Shown here one piece after another: positions 44,792-53,208 of a DNA stretch of 53,208 bases (position 1 is the stretch's first letter; each line of letters begins with the position of its first letter). The notes below the pieces were generated by a model, which saw only the letters and a list, made by a program, of their open reading frames with translations, was not told where the DNA came from and did not search any database. This DNA comes from Curvivirga aplysinae (GTDB lineage Bacteria; Pseudomonadota; Alphaproteobacteria; UBA8366; Aestuariispiraceae), in NCBI RefSeq assembly GCF_009711445.1, contig NZ_SMMC01000208.1:1-53208 (forward strand). Direction: 5' to 3'. Position numbers and translations under genes: made by a program.

Positions 44792-45352
44792 TTAAATTGA
44801 TAAAGCATGCTCCAACGATTTCGCAAATGATCTTGCTGCCATCACTCGATAAGTCATATCACCATTAGATTGATTAGCTTCGCGACTAAATATAACGCCG
44901 ACATGTTCCATAACTGTACGCGCCACCGATCCAACTTCGAAATGATCAGGATGAATATCTAGCATTGATAAACGTTCAAATTTCCCAATCACATTAGGAC
45001 CGGACGCTTCCACATTTACCCAGCTATCCGTTTGATCCGTCATAGCTGCCAAAGAGGCGTTATATTTCAGAAAATCTGTGAGCTCCTGGGTTTTCTCCTC
45101 TGCTACTTCAAGAAAGAACTGATCTTTCGCAACACAATAAATGGATGCAGAATTTGAAGATGCTTTTTTATTTACTTTGGGTAGACCGAGACCAAAACTA
45201 TCTTTTAAAGCATTATTTAGTGCTTCTTCTTGTCCCGTTAACGGTGCGATGGAAATCATCCCTGCAAGAGAAACTTCTTTAAATGAAACCCCATCCTTTT
45301 CCAAAGAAAAGCCATTTAGAGGTGTTTGTGCATTAAGTATATACTCAGTCAC
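44792..45352 (-). CDS. soxG: Sarcosine oxidase subunit gamma family protein
   Basis: A 186-residue gamma subunit of heterotetrameric sarcosine oxidase. The start is set at the GTG at 45352, which overlaps the soxA stop by eight bases; a longer open frame upstream would lie wholly inside soxA. Family features are weak but present: an early S-L-A-G-M-I-S-I segment and a late A-R-S-F-A-K-S-L. It is the last gene of soxBDAG, so the complex should oxidise sarcosine to glycine with production of hydrogen peroxide and 5,10-methylene-tetrahydrofolate. Confidence 0.8.
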   Translation of the reverse strand: MTEYILNAQTPLNGFSLEKDGVSFKEVSLAGMISIAPLTGQEEALNNALKDSFGLGLPKVNKKASSNSASIYCVAKDQFFLEVAEEKTQELTDFLKYNASLAAMTDQTDSWVNVEASGPNVIGKFERLSMLDIHPDHFEVGSVARTVMEHVGVIFSREANQSNGDMTYRVMAARSFAKSLEHALSI

Positions 45353-48293
45353 GAAGACGGCTCCCTTCTGGATCAACAAAATGAGGACTAACAATCTCAA
45401 CAAGAGTTTCAGTCTTGCTCAACAGATCAACAGCCCGTACGCGTTCACCCATACGGCTATCTCCTGATTTGATATATCCTAGGCCAATAAAACTCTCTAA
45501 GTTAGGTGAATAACATACAGAGGTCATCCAACCTTGATCGTTTTCCTGAACATTATTTTTATCAACGCCGATAAAATGGCTTCCTGCTAATAACTCCTGA
45601 TTTGGCGAAACAGATTTAAAGCCAACAAGTTTTAAAGCATCTTCTCGCACTAGATTTTCTCGTTGATAGAGAACATTTCCTATAAAATCTTTTTTGCGAG
45701 ATACCATACGATCCATACCAAGATTTAAAGCGGTGGATTGACCATTAAGTTCATTGCCTGTGGCATGACCTTTTTCAATCCGTAAAACGTTCAAAGCCTC
45801 GGTACCATAAGGCGTAATATTAAACTCCTTACCAGCATCCATAAGCACACGTACAAGGCTATCCCCATATCTGGCTGGCACCGCGATTTCATATGCTAAT
45901 TCGCCAGAGAAAGAGATACGGAACAAACGTGCCTTAATGCCGCCACATACAGTGATATCGCCGCATGCCATGAATGGAAAGGCGTCATTGGAAATATCAC
46001 ATTCCTTATCAACGATCTTTTCCAAGACTTTTCTAGAATTAGGGCCAGCCACTGCAAATTGCGCATATTGTTCTGTCGCTGAAATCAGTTGAACATCCAA
46101 ATCAGGCCATAAGCATTGTTTACAGAATTCCATATGACGAAATACGCCCACGGCATTGGCTGTAGTTGTGGTCATTAAGAAATGATTTTCAGCCAATCTG
46201 GCAGTTGTCCCATCATCCATCACCATGCCATCTTCGCGAAGCATGATACCGTAACGCGTCTTACCAACAGGCAATTTTACAAAGCCATTGGCATAAATAC
46301 GATTCAAGAATTCAGCTGTATCACTTCCTTGGACATCAATCTTACCTAGCGTAGATACATCACAAAGCCCGACAGATTCACGAACCGCTTTTGCTTCACG
46401 ATTAACCGATTCCCGCCAATGGGTTTCACCGTCTTTAGGATACCATTGCGCGCGCAACCATGCGCCAGCCTCAACAAAAACCGCTCCTTGTTCTTCGGCC
46501 CATTGATGAGAAGGTGTCAAACGCGTCGGTCGGAACTCCTTACCGCGACTACGGCCCGCCAGAGCTGATAAGGATACAGGACTATATGGTGGACGGAACA
46601 TTGTTGTTCCGACCTCAGGAATAGTTTTTCCCGAAGCTTCTGCCATGATGGCCAATCCAAGCATATTGGAAGTTTTGCCTTGGTCCGTAGCCATGCCTAA
46701 TGTTGTGTAACGCTTTAGATGCTCCACCGCACGAAACCCTTCTTGATGAGAAAGTTTCACATCTTTGGCAGTCACATCATTTTGTAGATCGACCCAAGCC
46801 CGTTTTTTACTTTCCTTCACATGCCAGAAAGCCGAGGTAGCGAAAGTTTCGTCTTCTGCTTTTGGTACAGATAAATCGGATGGCTTCGCGCCTAATTCTT
46901 CAATAACCTTATTTGCAATATTTAAACCTTCATTCAAACATGCGCTTAAAGTCATCGTGCCGTTGGCAGAACCAACCACAGACATGCCCACTGGTAGATC
47001 GCCGCCGGGTAAAAATGCCGCTAGATCTTCATTCCACGCGGGGCGGCCACGTTGATGGCAGGTCAGATGAACGGCTGGCGACCAACCGCCGGATACAGCC
47101 AGACCATCTGTTTTTATGGTTCGACCATTAGTCAACGTGATTGAGTTTAAGCCATGACGACCTTTCGTATCCATTACCGCCGTATTCATAATAGTTTCCA
47201 CACCCGAAGGCGCAGTTTGACTTGTCGAAGATCGACTATCAATAATGGCTGCGACATTTACCCCTTTGGCATGAAGATCACGTGTTGTTTGCCATCCATC
47301 ATCATTGTTGGTGAAGACGGAAATATTTTGCCCCAACGCAACCCCGTAACGATTAGCATATGCACGCGCTGCGCCCGCCATCATAATACCCGGACGATCG
47401 TTATTCCCAAAGGCGATAGAACGTTCAATAGCACCAGCAGCTAAGATGCTACGCTTAGAATAAATACGCCACAAGATTTGCCTTACGTCACCAGAACCTT
47501 CCTTTTTGTGATCGCTAACACGTTCAAGCGCCCCAAAGATACCATGGTCAAATGCGCCATAAACAGTTGTGCGCGAAAGAAGGCGTACATTTTTCATGCC
47601 TTCTAGTTCTGATAAAACCTCTTCAGCCCAAACATGCCCTGCCTTGCCATCGACTTCCTGAGTTTCCGCATTTAAACGACCACCCATTCTAAAATCTTCA
47701 TCCGTCAAGATCACATGTAAGCCTGCACGACCAGCTGCTAATGCTGCCATTAAACCACTTGGTCCAGAACCGATCATTAAAAGATCACAATGTAAAAAAC
47801 CTTTGTCATAAGCATCCGGATCTTCCAGCATGGACAACTCACCAAGTCCTGCTGCTTTACGAATAATTGGCTCATACAGCTTTTCCCAAAAAACAGCAGG
47901 CCACATAAAGGTTTTGTAATAAAAGCCTGCCGATAGGAAAGGTGACATCAGGTCATTAATTGCCATTAAATCATGTTTTAAACAGCCACGGTAATTCTGT
48001 CCTTTTGCAACCAACCCTTCATACAACTCAGTCACTGTGGCTCTGACATTAGGTTCCTGATAAGCCCCTTCACGTAAAGTCACCAGTGCATTTGGTTCTT
48101 CTGATCCTGCAGAGAAAACACCACGTGGGCGATGATATTTAAAACTACGTGCAAGAACCCGCTCCCCATTGGCGAGTAATGCAGACGCCAGCGTGTCGCC
48201 CTCATAGCCTTCATAGGCTTTACCTTCAAAACGAAAGTTCAGCTTCTTATCGCGATTTACAACACCGCCTTTAATGCGAAAATCTTTGGTCAT
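45345..48293 (-). CDS. soxA: Sarcosine oxidase subunit alpha
   Basis: A 982-residue alpha subunit. The N-terminal domain (about 10-90) has the ferredoxin-like fold with R-S-F-K-Y-H-R-P-R-G, then an NAD/FAD domain with I-G-S-G-P-S-G-L-M (about 172) and S-I-A-F-G-N-N-D-R-P-G-I-M. The C-terminal third is a GcvT/aminomethyltransferase-like domain for tetrahydrofolate, including G-E-L-A-Y-E-I-A-V. Length matches the roughly 960-1000 residues of the family. Its ATG overlaps the soxD stop by four bases. Heterotetrameric enzymes bind NAD+ and tetrahydrofolate here while SoxB oxidises sarcosine. Confidence 0.93.
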   Translation of the reverse strand: MTKDFRIKGGVVNRDKKLNFRFEGKAYEGYEGDTLASALLANGERVLARSFKYHRPRGVFSAGSEEPNALVTLREGAYQEPNVRATVTELYEGLVAKGQNYRGCLKHDLMAINDLMSPFLSAGFYYKTFMWPAVFWEKLYEPIIRKAAGLGELSMLEDPDAYDKGFLHCDLLMIGSGPSGLMAALAAGRAGLHVILTDEDFRMGGRLNAETQEVDGKAGHVWAEEVLSELEGMKNVRLLSRTTVYGAFDHGIFGALERVSDHKKEGSGDVRQILWRIYSKRSILAAGAIERSIAFGNNDRPGIMMAGAARAYANRYGVALGQNISVFTNNDDGWQTTRDLHAKGVNVAAIIDSRSSTSQTAPSGVETIMNTAVMDTKGRHGLNSITLTNGRTIKTDGLAVSGGWSPAVHLTCHQRGRPAWNEDLAAFLPGGDLPVGMSVVGSANGTMTLSACLNEGLNIANKVIEELGAKPSDLSVPKAEDETFATSAFWHVKESKKRAWVDLQNDVTAKDVKLSHQEGFRAVEHLKRYTTLGMATDQGKTSNMLGLAIMAEASGKTIPEVGTTMFRPPYSPVSLSALAGRSRGKEFRPTRLTPSHQWAEEQGAVFVEAGAWLRAQWYPKDGETHWRESVNREAKAVRESVGLCDVSTLGKIDVQGSDTAEFLNRIYANGFVKLPVGKTRYGIMLREDGMVMDDGTTARLAENHFLMTTTTANAVGVFRHMEFCKQCLWPDLDVQLISATEQYAQFAVAGPNSRKVLEKIVDKECDISNDAFPFMACGDITVCGGIKARLFRISFSGELAYEIAVPARYGDSLVRVLMDAGKEFNITPYGTEALNVLRIEKGHATGNELNGQSTALNLGMDRMVSRKKDFIGNVLYQRENLVREDALKLVGFKSVSPNQELLAGSHFIGVDKNNVQENDQGWMTSVCYSPNLESFIGLGYIKSGDSRMGERVRAVDLLSKTETLVEIVSPHFVDPEGSRLRD

Positions 48294-48577
48294 CGGCTTC
48301 GTCCTTCGGCTTTCGCAACATCACTTGCCAATTCAACTTTTTCAATCTCATGTGTCAGTGTATTTCGTGTCACAACTAACCAACTACGGTCACCTTGTTC
48401 ATGGAACCATAATTCCCGATGTGAACCGGCTGGATTGTCCCTTAGATAGGTATAGTCATGAAACTGATCTATGGCGTCTTCTGCCTGCCAGTGAGGGCGA
48501 TGGATCATGCTAGCATCACCTAGATAGGTAAATTCCTGTGCATCACGTGGCCCTAAAAGAGGATGGTTAATAATCAT
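48290..48577 (-). CDS. soxD: Sarcosine oxidase subunit delta, lacking zinc-ligand cysteines
   Basis: A 95-residue delta subunit located between soxB and soxA, overlapping soxA by four bases. Canonical SoxD begins with a Cys-x2-Cys zinc site; here the corresponding segment reads H-P-L-L-G-P-R-D and the whole protein has no Cys. The rest (E-F-T-Y-L-G-D-A, Y-L-R-D-N-P-A-G-x-H-R-E-L-W, G-D-R-S-W-L-V-V-T-R) is a clear match to the family, so this is a zinc-less subtype and not decay. A strong AAAGGAGGAATAG ribosome site precedes it. Confidence 0.87.
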   Translation of the reverse strand: MIINHPLLGPRDAQEFTYLGDASMIHRPHWQAEDAIDQFHDYTYLRDNPAGSHRELWFHEQGDRSWLVVTRNTLTHEIEKVELASDVAKAEGRSR

Positions 48578-48591
48578 GTCCTATTCCTCCT

Positions 48592-49842
48592 TTAATGCAA
48601 ATTCGGCTGGGCGCCGACGCCCTTTTCATCAATGATATGACCCGTTTTAAAACGGTCTAATCGATAAGCTGTCGCGACCTTATGCGGTTCATCCTTTGAC
48701 AACAAATGTGCAAAACAATAGCCGGATGCAGGTGTGGCCTTAAAGCCGCCATAACACCAACCTGCATTCAAATAGAGCCCTTCAATATGAGTCTTATCAA
48801 TGAATGGTGATCCATCCATAGACATGTCCATTATTCCGCCCCAGCTTCGTAATAACTTTGCGCGACCAATCATTGGCATTAAGGCAATCCCGCCCTCACA
48901 AACATCTTCGATTACTGGCAAGTTTCCGCGTTGGGCATAGGTGTTATAGCCATCAATATCCCCCCCAAAAACCAAACCACCTTTATCTGATTGGCTGACG
49001 TAAAAATGTCCGGCACCAAAAGTAATCACGCCCGGGATTGTTGGCTTGAGGCCTTCAGATACAAAAGCCTGTAATACGTGGCTTTCAATCGGTAACCTCA
49101 TACCTGCCTTTTCCATCACACGACCAGATGACCCGGCCACAGCAACGCCGACCTTTTTTGCATTGATAGTACCACGAGACGTTTCTACGCCTTTGCAAAC
49201 GCCGTTTTCAATCACAAAACCTGTTACGTCACAGTTTTGAACCAAATCCACACCGCGCATGTCTGCACCACGTGCATAGCCCCAAGCCACGCCATCATGA
49301 CGTGCTGTACCGGCACGACGTTGAAGCAAGCCCCCTTTGATAGGGAAACGTGCATCATCAAAATTCAGGAAAGGACACATCTCACGAATTTGCTCATTCG
49401 TCAGCAATTCCGCATCTGCGCCCATAAGTAACATGGCATTACCACGTCGACGGAAAGCATCTCGTTGACCATCCGTATGACAAAGGTTCAAGATCCCACG
49501 TTGAGACATCATGGCATTATAGTTGAAATCCTGTTCCAGGTTTTCCCATAATTTCATGGAAAACTCATAGAAAGGTTCATTGCCTTCCAACATATAGTTG
49601 GAACGTACAATCGTAGTATTTCGACCAATATTACCGGAACCAAGCCAGCCTTTTTCAAGAACAGCTATTTTCTTCTCACCAAATTCCTTTGCCAGATAAT
49701 AAGCGGTCGCCAAACCATGACCGCCGCCACCGACAATAATGATGTCATATTCGGATTGAGGCTCTGGATCACGCCAAACTGGCTTCCATCCTTTATTTCC
49801 GCGTAATGCTTCTCGTATGACCGAAAAACCTGAATATCGCAT
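48592..49842 (-). CDS. soxB: Sarcosine oxidase subunit beta
   Basis: A 416-residue beta subunit, the flavoprotein that oxidises sarcosine. The FAD motif G-G-G-G-H-G-L-A is at about 38-45. H182 in A-R-H-D-G-V-A-W-G lines up with the His that carries covalent FMN in relatives. Length matches the family (about 405-420). It is the first gene of soxBDAG; the AGGAATG ribosome site sits directly before ATG. The 242-base gap upstream, before the DAO-family gene, should contain the operon promoter. Confidence 0.94.
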   Translation of the reverse strand: MRYSGFSVIREALRGNKGWKPVWRDPEPQSEYDIIIVGGGGHGLATAYYLAKEFGEKKIAVLEKGWLGSGNIGRNTTIVRSNYMLEGNEPFYEFSMKLWENLEQDFNYNAMMSQRGILNLCHTDGQRDAFRRRGNAMLLMGADAELLTNEQIREMCPFLNFDDARFPIKGGLLQRRAGTARHDGVAWGYARGADMRGVDLVQNCDVTGFVIENGVCKGVETSRGTINAKKVGVAVAGSSGRVMEKAGMRLPIESHVLQAFVSEGLKPTIPGVITFGAGHFYVSQSDKGGLVFGGDIDGYNTYAQRGNLPVIEDVCEGGIALMPMIGRAKLLRSWGGIMDMSMDGSPFIDKTHIEGLYLNAGWCYGGFKATPASGYCFAHLLSKDEPHKVATAYRLDRFKTGHIIDEKGVGAQPNLH

Positions 49843-49928
49843 TTTTACATTCCTAAATTAACGATCTGCCTCACAATAATCTGCAAAACAGAAATACTTG
49901 TGGAATTAAATTCTAGTCGAACCAACAA

Positions 49929-49938
49929 TTCAATTGAA
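49929..49938. promoter_or_regulatory. Palindrome upstream of soxB
   Basis: TTCAATTGAA is a perfect 10-bp palindrome about 90 bases before the soxB start, in the 242-base A+T-rich gap between soxB and the DAO-family gene. It is short and could be chance in such sequence; a regulator site is only a possibility. Confidence 0.2.
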
Positions 49939-50045
49939 ATAAACTGTACCTAATTTCTGTTTAACTGAAGTAAAACTCAATTCTTACCTTCTAGTAAAAA
50001 CTTCCTTCTCGGAAAATTAATTAATTAGCATCAAATCTAAGAAAA

Positions 50046-50066
50046 GGCCCCGAACTATTCAGGGCC
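50046..50066 (-). terminator. Intrinsic terminator after DAO-family gene
   Basis: GGCCC (50046-50050) pairs with GGGCC (50062-50066), followed on the minus strand by TTTTCTTAG. It separates the DAO-family gene from soxB, so soxBDAG needs its own promoter. Confidence 0.65.
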
Positions 50067-50084
50067 AAAACTTAAACCCAAAGA

Positions 50085-51428
50085 CTAGCTCCAAGGGAAT
50101 GGCGAATTACTTACTGGATGAAGCTTTCCTGCCTCATAACGACTTAAGCGGAATGGCTCCAACAAGGATGTCTTTTCACCCAATACTTCGCGGGCGATCA
50201 ATTCACCAACACCAATCATTTTATATCCATGATTGGAATCTGCGATGAATGTCACATTTTCACGGAATTTATCGAACACAGGGAAGCTATCCGGCGTGAA
50301 ACATCCTAAACCACCTGAGGGTTCATTACGATATTTAACAACCTGCCCCTCAAAACGTTTCTGACAGAATGCCAAAGCAGATGTCCAGAAATGCGCAAAA
50401 TTGTCATCTACAATGAATTCTGGCGAGTCCGGGCCATAAGGGTCAATTTCAATTTTATCGGCTGGTGTTTTCACCTCATATGGCATCGCACCACCTTGCA
50501 CACCATTGAAATGGAAATCAGGTTTGTAATAGATACCCCACATTTTATCCGTAATGACAGAGCCATCAACGTCAGAGATCAACGGTTCATCTGTATCCAC
50601 GTGAATAACTGGTGGCATCTTGCCATCATTATCCATTAAGAAATCAGGCTCAACACCCAATACGCCCTCTTCAAGCGCCCAGTAACGCCACATATCAATA
50701 TCTTTATGAATTGTACCGTCCTGAGCCTTGATATTTACGGATTTTGGTAATTCCAGCATATCCCAGAATGTTTTTGCCCATGGCCCTGCACCAATAATAA
50801 CTTCGTCACATTCGATTGTGCCTTTATCTGTCACAACGCCTTTAATTGCGGAAGAGCCATTATCAGAATCGAAACCAGTTACCGTCACGCCAGTGATGAT
50901 GCGAACGCCATTGCCTTCAGCTTTTTCAGCTAAGCCATAAATCGCTTTCGTATTATTTGCATACCCACCTTTTTTCTCATGCAAGATGTTAGTGATGCCT
51001 TTAGCCTGCCAATCGCTGAAGATATTCTTCATATAAGACATGCATTCATCTTTACCTTCGATGAAGTCAGATTCATAACCGATATCTTGCTGCTGACGAT
51101 GGATTTCTGCACAATCTTCATGCATGGATTCAGGGCTAATTTGCATATAGCCAACAGCGTTATAAGAAAATGCCTCTGCATTTTCTTCCCAGACATTTAC
51201 AGAATGCGCCATCAATTCGCGCATTGCTGGTTGGAAATAGTTGTTACGCACCACACCACAAGCAATACCAGAAGCACCTGCCGCAATACCACTTTTATCA
51301 AGAACAACGATATCTTCGCCGCTGCCTTTGCCAGATGCTTTTAGTTTTTCAGCCAAATGCCAGGCTGTAGAAAGACCGTGAATACCCGCACCGATAATCA
51401 CATATTTGGAACTTGTCGGCATTGCCAT
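50085..51428 (-). CDS. DAO-family FAD-dependent oxidoreductase
   Basis: A 447-residue flavoprotein of the D-amino acid oxidase/SoxB-like group. The FAD motif G-A-G-I-H-G is at about 13-18 and the C-terminal flavin motif ends in D-S-N-H-G-Y-K-M-I-G-V-G. The ATG at 51428 with AAGGAAA before it is preferred over a start ten codons upstream. It differs from SoxB by a long insert (about 240-340) of unknown function. Location between the GlxA-type regulator and soxBDAG suggests a secondary or tertiary amine substrate, such as dimethylglycine or another N-methyl amino acid. Which one is not determinable. Confidence 0.85.
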   Translation of the reverse strand: MAMPTSSKYVIIGAGIHGLSTAWHLAEKLKASGKGSGEDIVVLDKSGIAAGASGIACGVVRNNYFQPAMRELMAHSVNVWEENAEAFSYNAVGYMQISPESMHEDCAEIHRQQQDIGYESDFIEGKDECMSYMKNIFSDWQAKGITNILHEKKGGYANNTKAIYGLAEKAEGNGVRIITGVTVTGFDSDNGSSAIKGVVTDKGTIECDEVIIGAGPWAKTFWDMLELPKSVNIKAQDGTIHKDIDMWRYWALEEGVLGVEPDFLMDNDGKMPPVIHVDTDEPLISDVDGSVITDKMWGIYYKPDFHFNGVQGGAMPYEVKTPADKIEIDPYGPDSPEFIVDDNFAHFWTSALAFCQKRFEGQVVKYRNEPSGGLGCFTPDSFPVFDKFRENVTFIADSNHGYKMIGVGELIAREVLGEKTSLLEPFRLSRYEAGKLHPVSNSPFPWS

Positions 51429-51534
51429 AATTGTTATTTCCTTAAGTTTTACATTCATTAATCTATGTAAAACTTAAGGATATGCGCACAGCTTCACCAC
51501 AACATTTCAGACATATAAAGAAAACTATCGGACA

Positions 51535-52482
51535 TCATTCTATACGATATTCGCGTGGGGAAACTTTCCAGATTTTTTTGAAATTCTTGGCTAAGTGAGA
51601 ACTTGAGGCAAAACCGCAAGCAATAGAAACTTCATCAATAGACATCGTTGTTTGTCGCAACAGTTTCGCTGCGCGGCGGATACGAAGCTCCATATAAAAC
51701 TGTATGGGGCTATCCCCAACATATTGATGGAAAATCCGCCCGAGTTGTCTTACGGAAATGCCTTCCTCATCTGCCAAAACTTGAATAGATAGTGGATTTT
51801 CCAGATGACGCTCCATCTTATCAATCACATTTCCTATATGTGGATTGGCTGCCGCAAATTTATATGATGGATTCATACGCTGGCGACTGCCTTCTGACCG
51901 AATATCGGCTACCACTGAGTTTTCAGCGATTTCAAGACTTAAATGGCGCCCATGATCCATCTCCACCAATTTGAGAAACAAGTCAAATGCAGCAGAACCA
52001 CCTGCACAAGAAAAACGTTCCCGGTCTATTTCATAAATTTGTCGGGTTACTTCTAAATCCGGGTTTTGTTCCACATATCCATCATGGCATTCCCAGTGAA
52101 TCGTGGATCTATAACCATCAAAAACCCCCGCCTTCGCGGCTAGATATGATCCATCAGAAATTGCCCCAGCCATAAAGGACTGCCTTGTCTGATGCCTGAC
52201 AAAATTCAATGTGATTTCATCGGATAAATGTTCCGATCCATCTCCGCCACAGATGATAAAACGATCCAGTTTCTGATCTTTATCGATTTTACTTATCGCA
52301 ATAGTGAAAAGTTCCACACCACCGGAAGAGGCGAATAAACCACCATGATTTGAGACCAGTTCCCAAGAATATAAATCAGAATTTGCTTTTTTATTAGCCA
52401 CCCTTAAAGCTTCCACCGCCGACGTTAAAGCCAATAATGAATAATTAGGCAAAAGATAAAATCGGCAATGTGTCTGCTTCAT
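51535..52482 (-). CDS. GlxA family transcriptional regulator (DJ-1/PfpI + AraC), GbdR-like
   Basis: A 315-residue regulator with an N-terminal DJ-1/PfpI (class I glutamine amidotransferase-like) domain (about 5-170) and a C-terminal AraC-type double helix-turn-helix (about 220-315; L-A-D-E-E-G-I-S-V-R-Q-L-G-R and I-A-C-G-F-A-S-S-S-H-L-A-K-N-F). GbdR, CdhR and SouR, which sense glycine betaine/dimethylglycine, carnitine and sarcosine, have this layout. Being next to the DAO and sox genes, it is the prime candidate activator for them. It follows the AlkB-like gene by four bases, forming one operon. Confidence 0.87.
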   Translation of the reverse strand: MKQTHCRFYLLPNYSLLALTSAVEALRVANKKANSDLYSWELVSNHGGLFASSGGVELFTIAISKIDKDQKLDRFIICGGDGSEHLSDEITLNFVRHQTRQSFMAGAISDGSYLAAKAGVFDGYRSTIHWECHDGYVEQNPDLEVTRQIYEIDRERFSCAGGSAAFDLFLKLVEMDHGRHLSLEIAENSVVADIRSEGSRQRMNPSYKFAAANPHIGNVIDKMERHLENPLSIQVLADEEGISVRQLGRIFHQYVGDSPIQFYMELRIRRAAKLLRQTTMSIDEVSIACGFASSSHLAKNFKKIWKVSPREYRIE

Positions 52483-52486
52483 AATA

Positions 52487-53182
52487 CTATCTTTGTAATA
52501 ATAAAGACTTAGGTGCGTCTACTTCTTTTGCGTTAAACCGTAACCCAAACCCATATCTTTCTTTAGTGATATTTTCTACATAATGAAAAGGGCGATCCAT
52601 GCCCAAATAATTTGCTCCACGCATCATAATCATCACACCCGATCGCGCTGGCAGTAAAATACTATTCTGCTTATCACGATCATCACAAATGTAAAAATCT
52701 GCACTTCCTGTAAGGGTCAAAATTGCGACTACACCTTCAAAGCATTTATGATCCTTATGAGGTGAAATCCCGGTGGACCCTTCCTCATAAATTAACATAG
52801 CCCGGTCATTAAAATGATAAGGGAGTCGAACCGGACATTCAGTTAATTCAGCGAATGCCTCATTTAACTGGCGTTCAAAAGCAGCAGAAAATTCGTCAAG
52901 ACGTGTTTCATCAGGAAAATTCAATGATATTTTAAAATCCTGAGTAACCGCTTTCTCACCAGCACCAATGGTATTCAAACAACTACGAAAAGATAGTTTA
53001 CGTGCTTCTTCTAATAATAACGCACACCCTTCTTCATCCAGAACAGATAAGGCACCGGCCCCTTTTTCCGCCACATCACGAAGCGCATTGAGCATCTCTT
53101 CATGTGTTGATTTTAATAATCCTTGATCAAAGATATTATCCGGAAAACGAAGGGAGTAATATTGTTCTTGCCCGATTTCCAT
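52487..53182 (-). CDS. AlkB-like 2-oxoglutarate/Fe(II) oxygenase
   Basis: A 231-residue protein with the complete signature of a 2OG/Fe(II) oxygenase of the AlkB type: H142-x-D144 (P-H-K-D-H), distal H200 (R-P-F-H-Y-V) and R209-x5-R215 (R-Y-G-F-G-L-R-F). The preceding I-Y-E-E-G-S-T-G-I-S also resembles the AlkB region before the metal site. It should couple 2-oxoglutarate decarboxylation to hydroxylation or N-demethylation. It is first in an operon with the GlxA-type regulator, next to sarcosine oxidase genes, so a methylated amine, its derived metabolite, or alkylation damage could be its target. The family normally repairs alkylated DNA; the context allows a small-molecule role. AAGGAA precedes the ATG at the window edge, and the gene is complete. 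Confidence 0.75.
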   Translation of the reverse strand: MEIGQEQYYSLRFPDNIFDQGLLKSTHEEMLNALRDVAEKGAGALSVLDEEGCALLLEEARKLSFRSCLNTIGAGEKAVTQDFKISLNFPDETRLDEFSAAFERQLNEAFAELTECPVRLPYHFNDRAMLIYEEGSTGISPHKDHKCFEGVVAILTLTGSADFYICDDRDKQNSILLPARSGVMIMMRGANYLGMDRPFHYVENITKERYGFGLRFNAKEVDAPKSLLLQR

Positions 53183-53208
53183 TGCTAAATTCCTTAATAT
53201 TTTTTTTA

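Noticed and set aside
1-53208. CRISPR arrays, transposases, tRNA or rRNA genes
   Set aside because: No regular repeat-spacer pattern, transposase-like frame, or recognisable RNA gene was seen on either strand.

Overview
This 53.2 kb window looks like part of the chromosome of a marine alphaproteobacterium with low G+C (about 40-43% by eye). The basis is protein resemblance: alphaproteobacterial-style SoxBDAG, DUF6552, DUF4864, DUF1028, GcvA-type LysR regulators, and catabolic genes typical of osmolyte users. The genus cannot be set from the sequence alone. I see no rRNA, tRNA, CRISPR array, insertion sequence or phage gene.

The dominant theme is uptake-free catabolism of methylated amines and related small organic acids. 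Left end (1-4.7 kb): two Rieske oxygenases with the Glu bridging residue known from carnitine monooxygenase, one ferredoxin reductase and a LysR regulator, all sharing an AGTTTAGTT-like promoter motif. 4.7-9.8 kb: an orphan periplasmic binding protein, a LysR-EamA exporter pair, a degenerate short-chain dehydrogenase overlapping a DUF6552 membrane protein, and an MFS transporter. 9.9-13.4 kb: a secreted four-EF-hand protein divergent from an OmpR-type two-component system whose sensor domain is unusually charged and His-rich, followed by DUF4864. 13.6-19.8 kb: LysR regulators with an ArgE-like deacetylase, an aldehyde dehydrogenase, DUF1028 and RidA, probably a module for N-acyl amino aldehydes or polyamine-type compounds. 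20.2-24.0 kb: malonyl-CoA decarboxylase and malonyl-CoA synthetase (malonate use) with a LysR.

24.2-30 kb: an atypical mandelate racemase family enzyme, an M24 protein with the full DddP (DMSP lyase) metal and catalytic residue pattern, DUF1989, a LysR and another orphan binding protein. 30-34.1 kb: a non-pyrrolysine MttB-family methyltransferase followed by a dimethylglycine dehydrogenase-like FAD/GcvT gene that carries one in-frame TGA. 34.3-38.6 kb: threonine synthase, then a GMC oxidoreductase-enolase superfamily pair. 38.7-44.7 kb: a secreted caspase-EF-hand-SH3-FGE fold protein, an orphan binding protein, and a PAS-GGDEF-EAL protein that is also cut by one in-frame TGA. 44.8-53.2 kb: soxBDAG (heterotetrameric sarcosine oxidase), a DAO-family flavoprotein, a GlxA/GbdR-type AraC regulator and an AlkB-like 2-oxoglutarate/Fe(II) oxygenase.

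Together the genes could take betaine-type compounds through successive N-demethylations (Rieske monooxygenase or MttB methyl transfer, then dimethylglycine dehydrogenase, then sarcosine oxidase) down to glycine, with aldehyde and alcohol oxidation modules at the sides. The most unusual points are the EF-hand/two-component module, the AlkB-like oxygenase co-transcribed with the GlxA regulator, the two TGA-interrupted but otherwise intact genes, and several enzyme paralogs that have lost canonical catalytic residues (SDR, enolase superfamily member, SoxD).
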